The translations under genes were made by a program, and so were the position numbers. The notes below the pieces were generated by a model that saw only the letters and a list, made by a program, of their open reading frames with translations, did no database searches and was not told where the DNA came from. Shown here piece after piece: positions 11,211 through 23,100 of a stretch of 64,000 bases of DNA (position 1 is the stretch's first letter; each line of letters begins with the position of its first letter). The stretch lies in assembly GCA_905221605.1 (NCBI GenBank), contig CAJNDS010001213.1, positions 250,001 through 314,000 on the forward strand. Reading direction: 5' to 3'. Source of the DNA: Symbiodinium natans. Its lineage: Eukaryota > Sar > Dinophyceae > Suessiales > Symbiodiniaceae.

Positions 11211-11608
11211 AGCGTTCACGGTGCATCCTGCAGTGCACTCGAGTGTGTTCCCTACATCGGGCTTTGGATGCCCTGAAAGCACGATGTGACACCACTGTCG
11301 CCCCTGTTGTGATTGGCTTCGGGCCGGTGACTCCAGCCCACTGTGGAAGGACCGTCCCAGGACAGCCTGCAGTGCAGCTTTTGGCATCGCTTACCACGGT
11401 TATGGTGCTGCCAAACAGTAACATGCAAGGGCAGCAGGATCACTCGTGGATCGACAGCGATTAAGCAGCACAGCAATGTACAGCATCTCCGGGCAGGGTT
11501 CCCCCTCATAACATCTCTCTGAACTTCTCCTCTTGGTGCCTCTGGCAGAACTTTTCCAGAAGCTCAGCCTGCAAAGAAGTGGGAGAGCCATTGGAGAGCC
11601 CCTGCTAT

Positions 11609-11661
11609 CTGCGTGCGCCATCTGCGTGCGCCATCTGCGTGCGCCATCTGCGTCCGCCATC
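11609..11661. repeat. 13-bp tandem repeat CTGCGTGCGCCAT
   Basis: Four consecutive copies of CTGCGTGCGCCAT, the last with one substitution. Direct tandem, no spacers. Confidence 0.9.
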
Positions 11662-12233
11662 TGAATGAGAGCTCAAACATGACACATGGGATCAGAGCGA
11701 CACCGAGGAGACTCCTGTCATCTGCTTCGTGAATGATTACTTCGAACTACTGCCTACTCGTAGAAGCTAAGGAGACTACTTGGCAGAAGCGGGCTTTCGC
11801 GAGCGGCTGGCTGCCAATCCAGATGCCCCTCTGCTACCGGTTCAGGGGGTAGAGGATTTCGGGTCCAGCTGGCGAGCGTCAGGAACATCAGGCCGCCGTA
11901 AGAGCACCCCAATCGGCGAGCATCAGCAGCATCAAGCCGACCCCGTTAGCAAGACCACGCAAAGACTCAAAAAAGGGCCCGCGAGGCCCAGCCGGAACAG
12001 CCAAAATTTGCCCATCCTGCCCCGACCAGACCCCCCAAGGCTTCGCCCAGCCCTTGCGGGGTTGAAGGACACTCCCTAAAGCGGAGCTTTCGTGATTGAA
12101 CCCATCACGTCACGTTGACAGTTCAGTGACTTCAGCGGGGCGCTGTCTTCGTCACTCTGCCAAGGTCTCCGAGCCTCACTTCGAGCTTCTGGCAGGGGCT
12201 CGTGATCTCGAGTTCCTGGCAATTCCAGCGACC

Positions 12234-12302
12234 GGCTATGACCAGCTATGACCAGCTATGACCAGCTATGACCAGCTATGACCGGCTGTGACTGTGACCG
12301 GC
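12234..12302. repeat. 10-bp tandem repeat TATGACCAGC
   Basis: About five head-to-tail copies of TATGACCAGC, ending in diverged CTGTGACCGGC units. Confidence 0.9.
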
Positions 12303-14597
12303 TCACACTTATGTGATACACATGCTTGAGCAGACGGAAACCACCTTGAGCTTAAGCTTAAGGCTCAGGATCTGGATCCTCCAAGAAACTGGCGGCTCTG
12401 CGAACGCCACAGAAAGTACTTACCCAGGAGTACAGTGCGCAGACATCTCTCTCTGTCTGCGACTGTCATTGGTCTACACGCTCTTTACAGTCGCTCGAAC
12501 GATCCCTCAGAATAGCATCCTAGCCTTGAGCCACGATGGTCGATGCAGACACAATGCAGATCAATGCAGAGTGTCATGCAAACCCCCGGCATCTTGCGCC
12601 TGCAAGCTCATCCAGCGTAATCAACGAGGCCCATCGACTCACGAAGAGGCCGAGTGTCTGAGGGCATGTCAGCCGAAAAATGTGCAGCAACTGCAATGGC
12701 ATCTGCTTCCCAATCAGAACTATCTGGCACATGTTGCGAGAACAAGCCAGCACTCTCTCTTCTTCTACTTCTTCTCTATGTCTCTTGCTTGGGGGCTTGA
12801 GGTCAGGCGTTTCCGCGTTGTGGAGCGGCTTGTGCCCAGTGGGGTCTGGATCACCCTGTACGAAATCCCCCCATGTTCAAACCTCTCTCTCTGCTCACAT
12901 TTCAGAGGCCCGAACCCTCTCCGCAGCATCACGCTGCGCGAGCTTCTTCGACGGCCGCCAGATCTTAGCCGAGCACTGTCGGGCACTCATTGGATTCTCA
13001 CAGACACTTCGGCTTTGGCTTGACGAAACAGATGTTGGCGACCAGTTTTGCACACGGGCTGCATCCACACTTGCCAAGGGCCTGGCCCCTACGGTGTGGT
13101 GCGCCACGCCATCTAGCAGAAACGAACACACTGCTCGGAATTCCAGTGTTGTCCCGACCTTGGCACGTGTCCAGTTGTTGCTTCAAGGCAACAACATCCA
13201 CTACTTTTTGCACAGCTTCTGCATCATGTCTCAGGCCGACACCATGCGAGTGTCGTACTCCCACCTTGGCCAGCGTGGAAACCCGTTGTGAACGCAATTC
13301 CCCGACAGCCAACCTTATCGTTTGTTTATTCCCTATCACATTACAACGAAACCCGCACATCCCGCATCACATCCACCTTGCGCCAACATGTAAACCAAAT
13401 CGTTTGCGTTTGTTCCGTTCATTTCGGGGCCACCCTTTCTTCAAGTTCCACGGCAAAGCTTCTTACCAAGCGCACCTCGCAAAAACCGCAGCTTGTTCTT
13501 GTGAGCTTCTCGGCTTTACGCATGCAATGCAATCAAAAATTGTAAATCCCATAACCAACACGTGAACAGCTGCTTCTAGGGCGTTCTTGAGATCTGCGAA
13601 CATCGAACATCATTGAACACCCTGTCCGAATCAGAATGCTTGGATGCAGGCTGCAGCACAGGGCAGTTCGGCGGCATTGGAAAAAGTTTCGCACCCTGGA
13701 CGAACCTGGCAGCTAATCAAGAGGCAGCTATGCATCTAAGCTGACACTCACTCAATCTTATCCAAACTCCGCCAGGCGTGCTCCTGTAGCTGAGATATTG
13801 AACCTTTGCTCAAGCCTCGCAACAACGAGTCTCGACGATGCGGATATGAAAGCTATGCTGAACGCTTCCACTTTCGATTCGTGCTCGCGACTCATCAGAG
13901 CCCACGTCACATCCATGCACATCGCACTGACACTCCTCTCGCTCACCTGAATCCTCCACGGGCGACGAAGCTGGCGATGAGCCAACACTGCCGCGGCTCC
14001 CAGACCTTGTGCGGCAAAAGTGTCCAAAGACCAAGCATGGTTGCCGCTGCACCGATGTGCCCCCTAAATGTCTCTACAAGTTCGTGTCTTGCACACAAGG
14101 CGGGAACGTCGAGGTCGCACAAACCTCCAGAGGCACAGCACAAGAGTGTGCACATCATCTAATGATGTTCAGAAGTTCACATGCCTCATGCATTGTAGAA
14201 TCATTGTGAGCTTTGCCCGAGAAATAGGCAAAAAGACTGTTCCTCGTACAGTTGTTTTGGGATCCTCACGACGAGGAAAAAATCAAGATGAAGTACGTAT
14301 GCGCGTGCCCAGGTATGATGTACTTGTGATCTGGCCTGGCCAGTGTGGTGCCCAGGCACGTGCGGCAGAAACACACCTGCAATGACACTAAAGCCGGTGG
14401 CATGGACTGCACCAAGCCGAACACGTTTTGTAGGAAGAGCGACCAAGCCTGGGGGGTGGTATCCAGTCGGGATCGCTCCCGAGCCTCGGCCACCAGGGCA
14501 GGACCACAAAACTCAGACCTTGAGTGCGCGATTGTGCAAACATGAGAAACATGTGCAGACATGAGCAAACGGCTGGAAAAAGATGGAAAAGGAGGTC

Positions 14598-15733
14598 GGC
14601 TTTTGCTCGCCTTAGCAGGAAGTCCTACGTCGAGAGAGCCGGCGACTCAGCAGGGGCTTTGCCGCCCACAAGTCACTACCCATCAAAAACGTCCTGTCGA
14701 TATCAGCTCACTTGTCATAAACGGACTTGCCGGCGCCGTAGGCGTAGATGGTGACGGTATCCTTGGATCGCTTCACTGGCACCTTGAAGGCCTCGAAGAC
14801 AGGGTCCGAGACGTACTCAGTGTACAGCTTCTTCACCTCGTCCTTCTTGCCGGCATCAGCAGCCTCCATGATCTTCTCAGAGAGCCCGACCTTCTGCTCG
14901 AAGTATCCAGGCTGGTTGCGCCAGTAGCTGTTGAGCGCCTTGAACTTGGGCTCCTTTTTCAGGACCATCTCCATGTCGCCCTTGTCCACGGCTTCCTGCA
15001 GCTTCAGGACCTGCGGGCCATAGCGTGCGAGGCACGTGACTGGCTCTCCCTGGGCGTCCGCCCAAGCTGACTGTGCACCGACCGTCGCCACCGTGGCTGC
15101 GGAGAGGCCGGCCAGCACATCACGCCGCTGAAGGCCAGGTGCGAAGGCAGGGGCCACGAAGCGCACAGCCACGGCAGCCAGCGCCAGGGCCAGGATAAGG
15201 GACAGGGGAGAACGACGCGCCATGGCTTCAATAATTCTCAGGAAGGCTCCCCAGGCGAGCTGATCCACAGAGCTCGGATTGGCGGGAAAGATCAGATATC
15301 CCCGGCTACCGTACACGAGCAAGTAGCCACTCTGCTATTCTGATTGTTGTGCCGGTTCCTCCCTCAGATATGTGCGACTCGGGCTCCGTGCCTGCACAAA
15401 ACCCCGCTTGCCGCGAGCCCTGCGCAGACCGCTGGTGCATGGCTGAACTGCTGAACGACAGCATTCAGCACATCACGGTCACTGCTGCCTGGACAGACTG
15501 CCACGTGGAAGGCACGACGAAACACGCCATGCCTGAACCCGAGCACACGGTGGCATTTCACTGCCGCACGCCGTTTTCAAGCTTACCCGGCTCTGCCGGA
15601 AAAGGAGCTTACCACTCGCCTTCATGAGGGCGCATGTATGTCAATCATGATTCAACCATGAACTTTCAACAAGCCAGGCTTCGGACTCTGCAGCCGCCGC
15701 GCAGGACCTGATTTGCACAGGCTCTACGGCAAC
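14598..15733 (-). repeat. Segmental duplication unit 1 (lumenal protein gene plus flanks)
   Basis: This unit is nearly identical to 18671-19788. The homology starts 110 bases beyond the stop codon (TTTTGCTCGCCTTAGCAGG) and runs past the 5' end to GGCTCTACGGCAAC, where the copies diverge. Against unit 3 it has an extra segment of roughly 35-40 bases near 15610-15650 and lacks an 11-base tandem duplication (CTGAACGACAG type). Confidence 0.9.
14708..15223 (-). CDS. Plastid thylakoid-lumen protein, PsbQ/Psb31-like candidate, copy 1
   Basis: The 171-residue product starts at MARRSPLSL. Residues about 8-25 are a hydrophobic signal peptide (LILALALAAVAV). A short transit-like stretch (APAFAPGL) leads to a twin-arginine lumen signal, QRRDVLAGLSAATVATVGAQ, ending in the AWA cleavage site. 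The mature part (about 120 residues) is helical and begins with EPVTCLARYGPQVLK. Its ALNSYWRNQPGYFEQK segment recalls the small helical-bundle extrinsic proteins of photosystem II (PsbQ or Psb31 type); that assignment is inference, while lumen targeting is well supported. The frame stays open upstream to an ATG at 15322, but MARR is preferred because the bases beyond FPANPSS are replaced in copy 2. No intron is seen. Tandem, intronless, near-identical copies are typical of highly expressed dinoflagellate genes. Confidence 0.85.
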   Translation of the reverse strand: MARRSPLSLILALALAAVAVRFVAPAFAPGLQRRDVLAGLSAATVATVGAQSAWADAQGEPVTCLARYGPQVLKLQEAVDKGDMEMVLKKEPKFKALNSYWRNQPGYFEQKVGLSEKIMEAADAGKKDEVKKLYTEYVSDPVFEAFKVPVKRSKDTVTIYAYGAGKSVYDK

Positions 15734-17768
15734 ACATCACATTCACAGACGCTTGATCCTCGGGACGCACAATGAAGTACGCGGACAATGAGATTGCACA
15801 ATGACTACATTCCCGCACTGCACCCACTCTTCAAATGACACGACGACCGAGGTAATGACGCGGTCCTGCGCCTGGCTCACGTAGCTACCGGCACTCTTCT
15901 GCATGGTTTGAGCCAAACATGCAAGCATGAGTTCCCAGGATGCCCATGGGTGTAGGATGCTTTTGCATCGTGAGATGTGAGGAGCTCGGATCACCTGTGT
16001 TGGCTGGAGATTGGGTCCTGGGGACTGCAGGGATGGGAGCTTCAGAACCCAGGATGACTCGGGCTACGCCTTGAACTACGGGATTCAAAAGAGAAATCAA
16101 AGCCTCAAGATGCTTTGAAGCACGAGTCGTTCAGCACCAGGCCACCACATCTGCTACTGCCTGTGCCGAGGGCTGTCCTTTTTTTGCAGACACGTGCAAA
16201 CATGGCTTCACTGGAAAAGTCACTCTTTCAGAGCAAAACGATGCGAGAAGCACATTTCGGGTGCAGCTCCGAGCCCGTCAGGGGGCTCTCTTCGGATATC
16301 TGATGACAAGTGCCAACCTCGCGCCTTACCCTCCCTATGAGATTGGTTTCAGCATGCTCTGCTGGTCCCAGAAACCAATAACAACACCTGAAATCGAAAA
16401 ATGCGGCACCGGTGTGTCGCCGATTCAACAATTGCATTGCTGAATGGAAACTCAGAGAAGCCTGAGTTTGCGGAGCACATTACCGCTACTGAGAGCTGTT
16501 CAGCATGTCCATATATGTCCATATATGGGGGTTTCCGAAATTCGGGGTACCTTATTGGGGTTCTTATTACAAGGGGATCCTACTATTTGGGGACTATGTT
16601 AGGGGCCCCTTATTTTCGTAAACCCATGTCCATCCAGCAAATCCGGGTGCCCGGCTGGCCTGCCTGACGAGCCTTGGGGCTGCAATGGCATGCGCTGAGG
16701 CTCCCGTGTTGTTGGGGGTTTTGCTCGTCCGCCTTAGGTGGAACGCCCCTGAAACCGCCTCAATTTATATAATATGGGACGAAGGAAAGGAACAAGGAGA
16801 CCAGGCCCAATTTAATGGGTGTTTTTCTCCATCACCCGTAAACACTAGACTAGACTATTAGACTCATTTCGCTTCGCTCAGTAATAAAACACCGTGTGAG
16901 CGAGGAAAGGAATGAACTGAAAGTTACTAATGTTGCGGCCGTATGAATATAATGGGGCCGCAAAGTAATACATATGATATACTCATATTTACGGGCCCCA
17001 ATCACTACCGTCTTCTAGGGGTCCCCCCCTGAACGAGCTGGTTAGTTTCAAGCCTGAGGCTGAAATGGTTTTCGGCCGGGGGGTGGGGGGGGGAACATGC
17101 TTTGAGCCGTTTCCCAACCAGCGGAAAACGGGGCAAAACGCTTGTGATCATCCTGGCCCCAGCACCTTACAGCAGACCCCGCTGAGCACCGTTGCATCCG
17201 GCTTAACGGCAGACCACCTAGGGACCCCCAACGGCCAAAAGGCAACTGGGAGACCTCCAGAGCCGTCCCGACTTGGGAAGCAGTGAGGGTGACACGCAGT
17301 GTGCTCGGTTCTTGGCCCGTTGGCCAGCTAAAGCCCCCCGGTTGCCAATGAGAAAATTAGGACGGGCAATTCTGCTGTGTCCTGGGCACCCTGCCACCAT
17401 CCTCGCGGCCCACCCAATTTTTTTGGATCTCGTTTTCGGGACCCTCCCTAGGACTCTAGGACCCCACCAAAGCACCTCTGGTCCAGACGCCTGGCACGTC
17501 TAGCTCCTGCGTTCTGAAACAAGGGACTGGGGCGGGGTCCTAGGGAGGCCTGAACGGCAGGACAGCCATGGGAATGATTCAACCTGCGAGATTTAAACGC
17601 AGAAACCCCTCAACAAAGACTCGATTGTCGAGGACCAGGCTCCACAGGCCTTCTGCGCAACCATCTCCGCCCATCTTGTCGCCGTGGTTGCGAGGTGGCA
17701 CCTGCAAAAGTATCGGAATGTAGCAGTAATGTAGCGAAGAGTATCTGGAGTATGCATTCTAGCAACGC
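15734..17768. other. Spacer between copies 1 and 2; no gene recognised
   Basis: The interval is AT-rich near 16500-17040 and holds no convincing ORF. An inverted repeat (GATTGGTTTC ... GAAACCAAT) lies at 16342-16378. The right half (17040-17560) is GC-richer with minus and plus frames of about 75-85 codons that show no motif. Confidence 0.5.
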
Positions 17769-18460
17769 GGCTTTTGCTCGCCTTAGCAGGAAGTCCTACG
17801 TCGAGAGAGCCGGCGACTCAGCAGGGGCTTTGCCGCCCACAAGTCACTACCCATCAAAAACGTCCTGTCGACATCAGCTCACTTGTCATAAACGGACTTG
17901 CCGGCGCCGTAGGCGTAGATGGTGACGGTATCCTTGGATCGCTTCACTGGCACCTTGAAGGCCTCGAAGACAGGGTCCGAGACGTACTCAGTGTACAGCT
18001 TCTTCACTTCGTCCTTCTTGCCGGCATCAGCAGCCTCCATGATCTTCTCAGAGAGCCCGACCTTCTGCTCGAAGTATCCAGGCTGGTTGCGCCAGTAGCT
18101 GTTGAGCGCCTTGAACTTGGGCTCCTTTTTCAGGACCATCTCCATGTCGCCCTTGTCCACGGCTTCCTGCAGCTTCAGGACCTGCGGGCCATAGCGTGCG
18201 AGGCACGTGACTGGCTCTCCCTGGGCGTCCGCCCAAGCTGACTGTGCACCGACCGTCGCCACCGTGGCTGCGGAGAGGCCGGCCAGCACATCACGCCGCT
18301 GAAGGCCAGGTGCGAAGGCAGGGGCCACGAAGCGCACAGCCACGGCAGCCAGCGCCAGGGCCAGGATAAGGGACAGGGGAGAACGACGCGCCATGGCTTC
18401 AATAATTCTCAGGAAGGCTCCCCAGGCGAGCTGATCCACAGAGCTCGGATTGGCGGGAAA
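17769..18460 (-). repeat. Segmental duplication unit 2, truncated at its 5' flank
   Basis: Homology to units 1 and 3 covers the 3' flank, the gene and the bases up to GGCGGGAAA, then stops sharply at 18460/18461. Beyond this point units 1 and 3 share GATCAGATATCC and unit 2 carries unrelated sequence. Confidence 0.9.
17879..18394 (-). CDS. Plastid thylakoid-lumen protein, PsbQ/Psb31-like candidate, copy 2
   Basis: The 171-residue protein is the same as copy 1 from MARRSPLSL to the C-terminal GAGKSVYDK; I see only a synonymous change (CTTCACTTCG versus CTTCACCTCG). The 5' region differs from copies 1 and 3 upstream of 18460, so this copy probably uses a different trans-splice acceptor or upstream context. 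An in-frame ATG at 18625 would add a Cys- and Phe-rich 77-residue extension, but the conserved start argues against it. The gap to copy 3 is only about 200 bases between units, consistent with co-transcription and trans-splicing. Confidence 0.85.
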   Translation of the reverse strand: MARRSPLSLILALALAAVAVRFVAPAFAPGLQRRDVLAGLSAATVATVGAQSAWADAQGEPVTCLARYGPQVLKLQEAVDKGDMEMVLKKEPKFKALNSYWRNQPGYFEQKVGLSEKIMEAADAGKKDEVKKLYTEYVSDPVFEAFKVPVKRSKDTVTIYAYGAGKSVYDK

Positions 18461-18670
18461 ACTCAGCAATTGCGCGAGAATGAAGATACACAACATCTGC
18501 ACGAAGTGAAACAAAATGGGTACAAGCAGCGCCAGGGGTTTGGACTTGGGGTTGAAGAAACCAGCACAGTTGAAGAAACAAGCACAGGTCACGCAACCGC
18601 CAACAGCCCTGCCACATAGGAACACGAAACTCAGAGTGCCTCGCTGGGAGAGGTGGGGTAGAAGCCACTG

Positions 18671-19788
18671 GTTTTGCTCGCCTTAGCAGGAAGTCCTACG
18701 TCGAGAGAGCCGGCGACTCAGCAGGGGCTTTGCCGCCCACAAGTCACTACCCATCAAAAACGTCCTGTCGACATCAGCTCACTTGTCATAAACGGACTTG
18801 CCGGCGCCGTAGGCGTAGATGGTGACGGTATCCTTGGATCGCTTCACTGGCACCTTGAAGGCCTCGAAGACAGGGTCCGAGACGTACTCAGTGTACAGCT
18901 TCTTCACCTCGTCCTTCTTGCCGGCATCAGCAGCCTCCATGATCTTCTCAGAGAGCCCGACCTTCTGCTCGAAGTATCCAGGCTGGTTGCGCCAGTAGCT
19001 GTTGAGCGCCTTGAACTTGGGCTCCTTTTTCAGGACCATCTCCATGTCGCCCTTGTCCACGGCTTCCTGCAGCTTCAGGACCTGCGGGCCATAGCGTGCG
19101 AGGCACGTGACTGGCTCTCCCTGGGCGTCCGCCCAAGCTGACTGTGCACCGACCGTCGCCACCGTGGCTGCGGAGAGGCCGGCCAGCACATCACGCCGCT
19201 GAAGGCCAGGTGCGAAGGCAGGGGCCACGAAGCGCACAGCCACGGCAGCCAGCACCAGGGCCAGGATAAGGGACAGGGGAGAACGACGCGCCATGGCTTC
19301 AATAATTCTCAGGAAGGCTCCCCAGGCGAGCTGATCCACAGAGCTCGGATTGGCGGGAAAGATCAGATATCCCCGGCTACCGTACACGAGCAAGTAGCCA
19401 CTCTGCTATTCTGATTGTTGTGCCGGTTCCTCCCTCAGATATGTGCGACTCGGGCTCCGTGCCTGCACAAAACCCCGCTTGCCGCGAGCCCTGCGCAGAC
19501 CGCTGGTGCATGGCTGAACTGCTGAACGACAGCTGAACGACAGCATTCAGCACATCAGGCCCGGTCACTGCTGCCTGGACAGACTGCCACGTGGAAGGCA
19601 CGACGAAACACGCCATGCCTGAACCCGAGCACACGGTGGCATTTCACTGCTGCACGCCGTTTTCAAGCTTACCCGGCTCTGCCGGAAAAGGAGCTTACTA
19701 CTATTCAACCATGAACTTTCAATAAGCCAGGCTTCGGACTCTGCAGCCGCCGCGCAGGACCTGATTTGCACAGGCTCTACGGCAACGT
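18671..19788 (-). repeat. Segmental duplication unit 3
   Basis: The unit matches 14598-15733 over its whole length, including at least 450 bases upstream of the start codon. It carries an 11-base tandem duplication near 19528 and lacks about 35-40 bases near 19695. Confidence 0.9.
18779..19294 (-). CDS. Plastid thylakoid-lumen protein, PsbQ/Psb31-like candidate, copy 3
   Basis: The product equals copy 1 except for one Ala-to-Val change in the signal peptide (LALVLAAV versus LALALAAV). The twin-arginine motif, AWA site and mature helices are unchanged. Its 5' and 3' flanks are shared with copy 1, so copies 1 and 3 descend from the same longer duplication, while copy 2 shares only the inner part. 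The near-absence of synonymous differences implies recent duplication or gene conversion. Confidence 0.85.
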   Translation of the reverse strand: MARRSPLSLILALVLAAVAVRFVAPAFAPGLQRRDVLAGLSAATVATVGAQSAWADAQGEPVTCLARYGPQVLKLQEAVDKGDMEMVLKKEPKFKALNSYWRNQPGYFEQKVGLSEKIMEAADAGKKDEVKKLYTEYVSDPVFEAFKVPVKRSKDTVTIYAYGAGKSVYDK

Positions 19789-19915
19789 CCCTCAGGGCCA
19801 CATGACAAAAATGGGGAGACAGCACATTACAGCACAAATGCCCTTGATCAGGCAACATGTTGAAGCCGAGATAGCGGCACGGCGCCGTGCTTGCCCATCC
19901 ATCTGTGGGAAAGCA

Positions 19916-20176
19916 CTAGCTTCTCTCGATCCAAACGATCGTTTTGCACATGCCCTGCATCTTGAAAGAAAAATAGACATCTCCCTCCGCAGGCTGCGTC
20001 GAGTAAATACTCACATTGCGACGCTTAAAGTGCCTGGCAAGGTGCAGGGACTCGAGCTTGCAGGCCTTTTTCCAGTACTCAGCAGCGTCATTAGACGACA
20101 ACTGCAAAGACGACGCCCTTATCATCGTGATCGATGTCCAGCGCGCATCCCAAACCTTCACACACGCCGAATGCAA
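19916..20176 (-). CDS. Hypothetical exon, unrecognised
   Basis: An 86-codon frame with protein-like composition (LQLSSNDAAEYWKKACKLE, then AEGDVYFSFKMQGMCK). No family is recognised. It lies directly upstream of the lumen-protein array on the same strand and could be the terminal exon of the preceding gene. Confidence 0.3.
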   Translation of the reverse strand: MHSACVKVWDARWTSITMIRASSLQLSSNDAAEYWKKACKLESLHLARHFKRRNVSIYSTQPAEGDVYFSFKMQGMCKTIVWIERS

Positions 20177-23100
20177 AGCACAGAAAGCGCGTGATCAAAC
20201 TGGAAGCTGATGCTGGCCACAGGGAATTGCATCCCCACGTTGAACACTGGGCCTATGCACGATGCATCAGAGCGCAGCAGGGCACAGTCAGGCCGCCGGA
20301 GCCTAAGTGCAATTGTTTGAAGTTGCCAGGCTGAAGCCATACGAAGAAGTCAGCCTTGGAGTGAGCTGCCTGTATCAGAGTCGTTTGTAATCAGGTCCGA
20401 GGCGGAGGCCAATCCAGAAGAATCATGTCCGCAATGGATTGAACCGACACCTTCCAAGTCTTTCTAACTTCTTGTCAGTCTGAGGAAGGCCTTCACACAC
20501 AAAAGCTTCTCCCACTAGCAAGATTGTAGGTTTCCGTGGTGTGAACGTGTGAACTTAAGGAATGAAGCAGTGAGGACAGCGAGGGCTGCATTGGCACGGC
20601 AAGCTGACAACCTCGAAGGCTTTTTCTTTATGGCTCATCGTGAAGAACGCGGGCGCCTCACATGCGACTCAACTTAGTTAACTTCGACTCAACTAAAAAG
20701 TCACTCAAGGCTTGACGAGGGCGAGCACGAAGAAAGGGTCTTGCAATGTCTTGCAGGAAGCTCTCAGTAAGGGCTTTCATATTCCATCGACACTTGCAGG
20801 CTTGTAACGGCTAGTACACTTGCATTCAACATGTATTCCTGTGCAATGCGCCTCCGAGAGCCGGATGATGTGGCACAAGGTCTCGCTAGTCACGCCAAGG
20901 CGGAATGCCGGCAGACAGCGCAGAAGCACCTCCTGACTCACATGCTGTGCGAAGCACAACTTCATCTCACATGCAGTAACGATGCTTATGAAAAGCAGCG
21001 TAGGACACTCCTGCAGCAAGTGAACCTAGCCCTCTCAGCAGGGGTGGTGTTGTCAGTTGCGTCTCTTGCTGCATTGGTCTGTGACTGTGAAAAAGGGCCT
21101 AAAAAGTGGAAAGCATGGAATCTGCGGTTGTTCCTGCCTTGACAACATCGCCGGCGGCGCCACCTTCTATTGGCTGTGCTTTGGCCTGAGCTGCGCGAGG
21201 TCATGCGAGGCCAAAGGCGGGATCGTCTTCGGCACCTGAGGCAGCTGCCACTGGCAGTGAGGTGAAGATGTCGGCCTGCGCGTGGTGTTCGCGTTTGTTC
21301 GTGGCAGCCGGTGTATTTTGGAGACCGGCACGCCGCCTCCACAAGTCTGCTACATTTCTTATGCTTTGTTGCAGCGCACCGGTATATGCACAGACTTGCC
21401 ATGTCTGTTTGCCAGCACGAACAGGGCCTGCTTACTGAGGTGCAAGCGCTTTCGGCTCCGGCAGTGTTGGCTGGGGGCTCCATGTCAGGTTCGCTTGCGA
21501 CCTGTGTCAAACTCACAAACACAGTCAACAACATGGGTGGATTGGGGGCAATTGCAGACAGGTGCAGTCTGAACACGGCTGATGAATGTCGGCAATGCAC
21601 AGCGACAAGTTGAAGGGCAACGTTTACGGACGACAGAACGCAGCTCGCAACCTCCGCAATTGGTACCTCGAGGAAAAGGGAGTCCGGCCTCAAAGCAAGC
21701 TTCGAGAGCTATAGAGCTGAAGCCTGCCGCACAACCCTGATGAATCTGTGAGAACCCCAGGGTAGCTTTACACCTCTTGCTTGCCCTTTATTTCCTGGGG
21801 CGAACGTGAAAGGGCCTCCGCAGGAACACCAGTGCTGCGCCAGCCGCGACTTGGGACACCTCAAGGGATGCACAAACGCGCGCACACACACGCACACGAA
21901 GGTGCATGCCGAGCTGGATTGAGAGCTCCGTAGCAGGGAAGCGGGCACCTCGGAAAGAGGCGCTGCGGCAGTGAGGCGGCCGTGGCCCGCGCGACTGCGT
22001 GCCTCGCCAAGCGCCTTGGCTCAGGCTCGAACTGCTCTGTGCCACATACACCATCATACACCACTATCCGGGCTTCCAGCTCGCGAAAGAACTCGCTTCA
22101 GGGCCTTAACTTTTAGGGCTGCGATGCTTGCCGGTGCTTACCGCTGTGATTCTGGGTGACAGGCCTTCTCGCGAACACCAGGGTTAAAAAGCGACGGGTG
22201 CGCCTTTTCAGCACAAACCGATCTGCCACTGAAGCTGGGAGTCATACTCCCCAAGCATCCACTTCGTAGGAACTCATGACATGACTTGCAGGCACGTCCC
22301 AACAGATCTGGCTTGCTCACCTTTTCCTCCTTTTTACTGTGAACTTATGAACGTGAACCAGGTGCCAGGGCTTTGACGAAGGTTTGAGCGGTTTCATCAA
22401 GACCCAGCCATCACCGGCCGCCTATGGGCCCGGAAGGGTTCCCACTGCTGCAAGAGCAGGGAAGGGGCATCACCATGTCAAAGAGATCTGGGAGAGAACA
22501 TGCTGGCCCCCAACGCGCCCAAAGGGCCCTGCCTCGGAAAGGAGGCTAGCGCAGAGGACCATAGGGGCATCGGAGTCCCTTCAAACGCTCTGCGAAAACT
22601 CTCAACCGGCAGATCCTTGGTGTAAGAGACTTGCTGCCGAAGACAAGCGATAGCTGTACAATCCAGGCCCAGAGCTTGAAAACCAAATCTGTACACAGTT
22701 TGCAGGCGTGCTTTGACGACGCCACTGCCTACATCTGCTTGAACTAAACTTGAAAGCATACATCAGCAATCATCAGCATACATCCATGAGGTGGCCTGTG
22801 GGCATCAGATGGATGGCTAAGTCAGGCGCGCCAGTCCGTCACAACCTCGTCCTGAGCATGGAAGCAGTGTAAGGCAGGCCAACAGCAGCGGAGGGGACTT
22901 AAGGGCCGTTGTCCAACAGTGCCGTGAAATCATGAATTCTGCTCCTGCATTGCTGCCAGCAGGCAGCGGCCGTGTGACGGTTAAGGGAAGTTCAGTGCAT
23001 CGGCATGATGACAGCGGCGCAATCCTCTTTGTGTCAGCCACGGCCTTTGGCCGTCTCGCTGCTCCACATGCCTTGACAACCTAAACGTACCCAGCCCCCA

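Larger units (their letters stand above)
11211..14597. other. Gene-poor interval with small tandem repeats
   Basis: No gene is identified with confidence. A minus-strand segment near 13130-13330 (AVQKVVDVVALKQQLD) is helix-like but has no partner exons. Two short tandem repeats are listed separately. Confidence 0.4.

Noticed and set aside
15903-15920. Second spliced-leader-like string (GTTTGGCTCAA, minus strand)
   Set aside because: Only ten bases match, it lies in a spacer with no adjacent gene edge, and chance is sufficient.
20986-21693. 235-codon minus-strand ORF
   Set aside because: Arg/Ser-rich shadow composition and no motif; a plus-strand segment (LLLAVLWPELREVMRGQRR) is at least as plausible but also unassignable.
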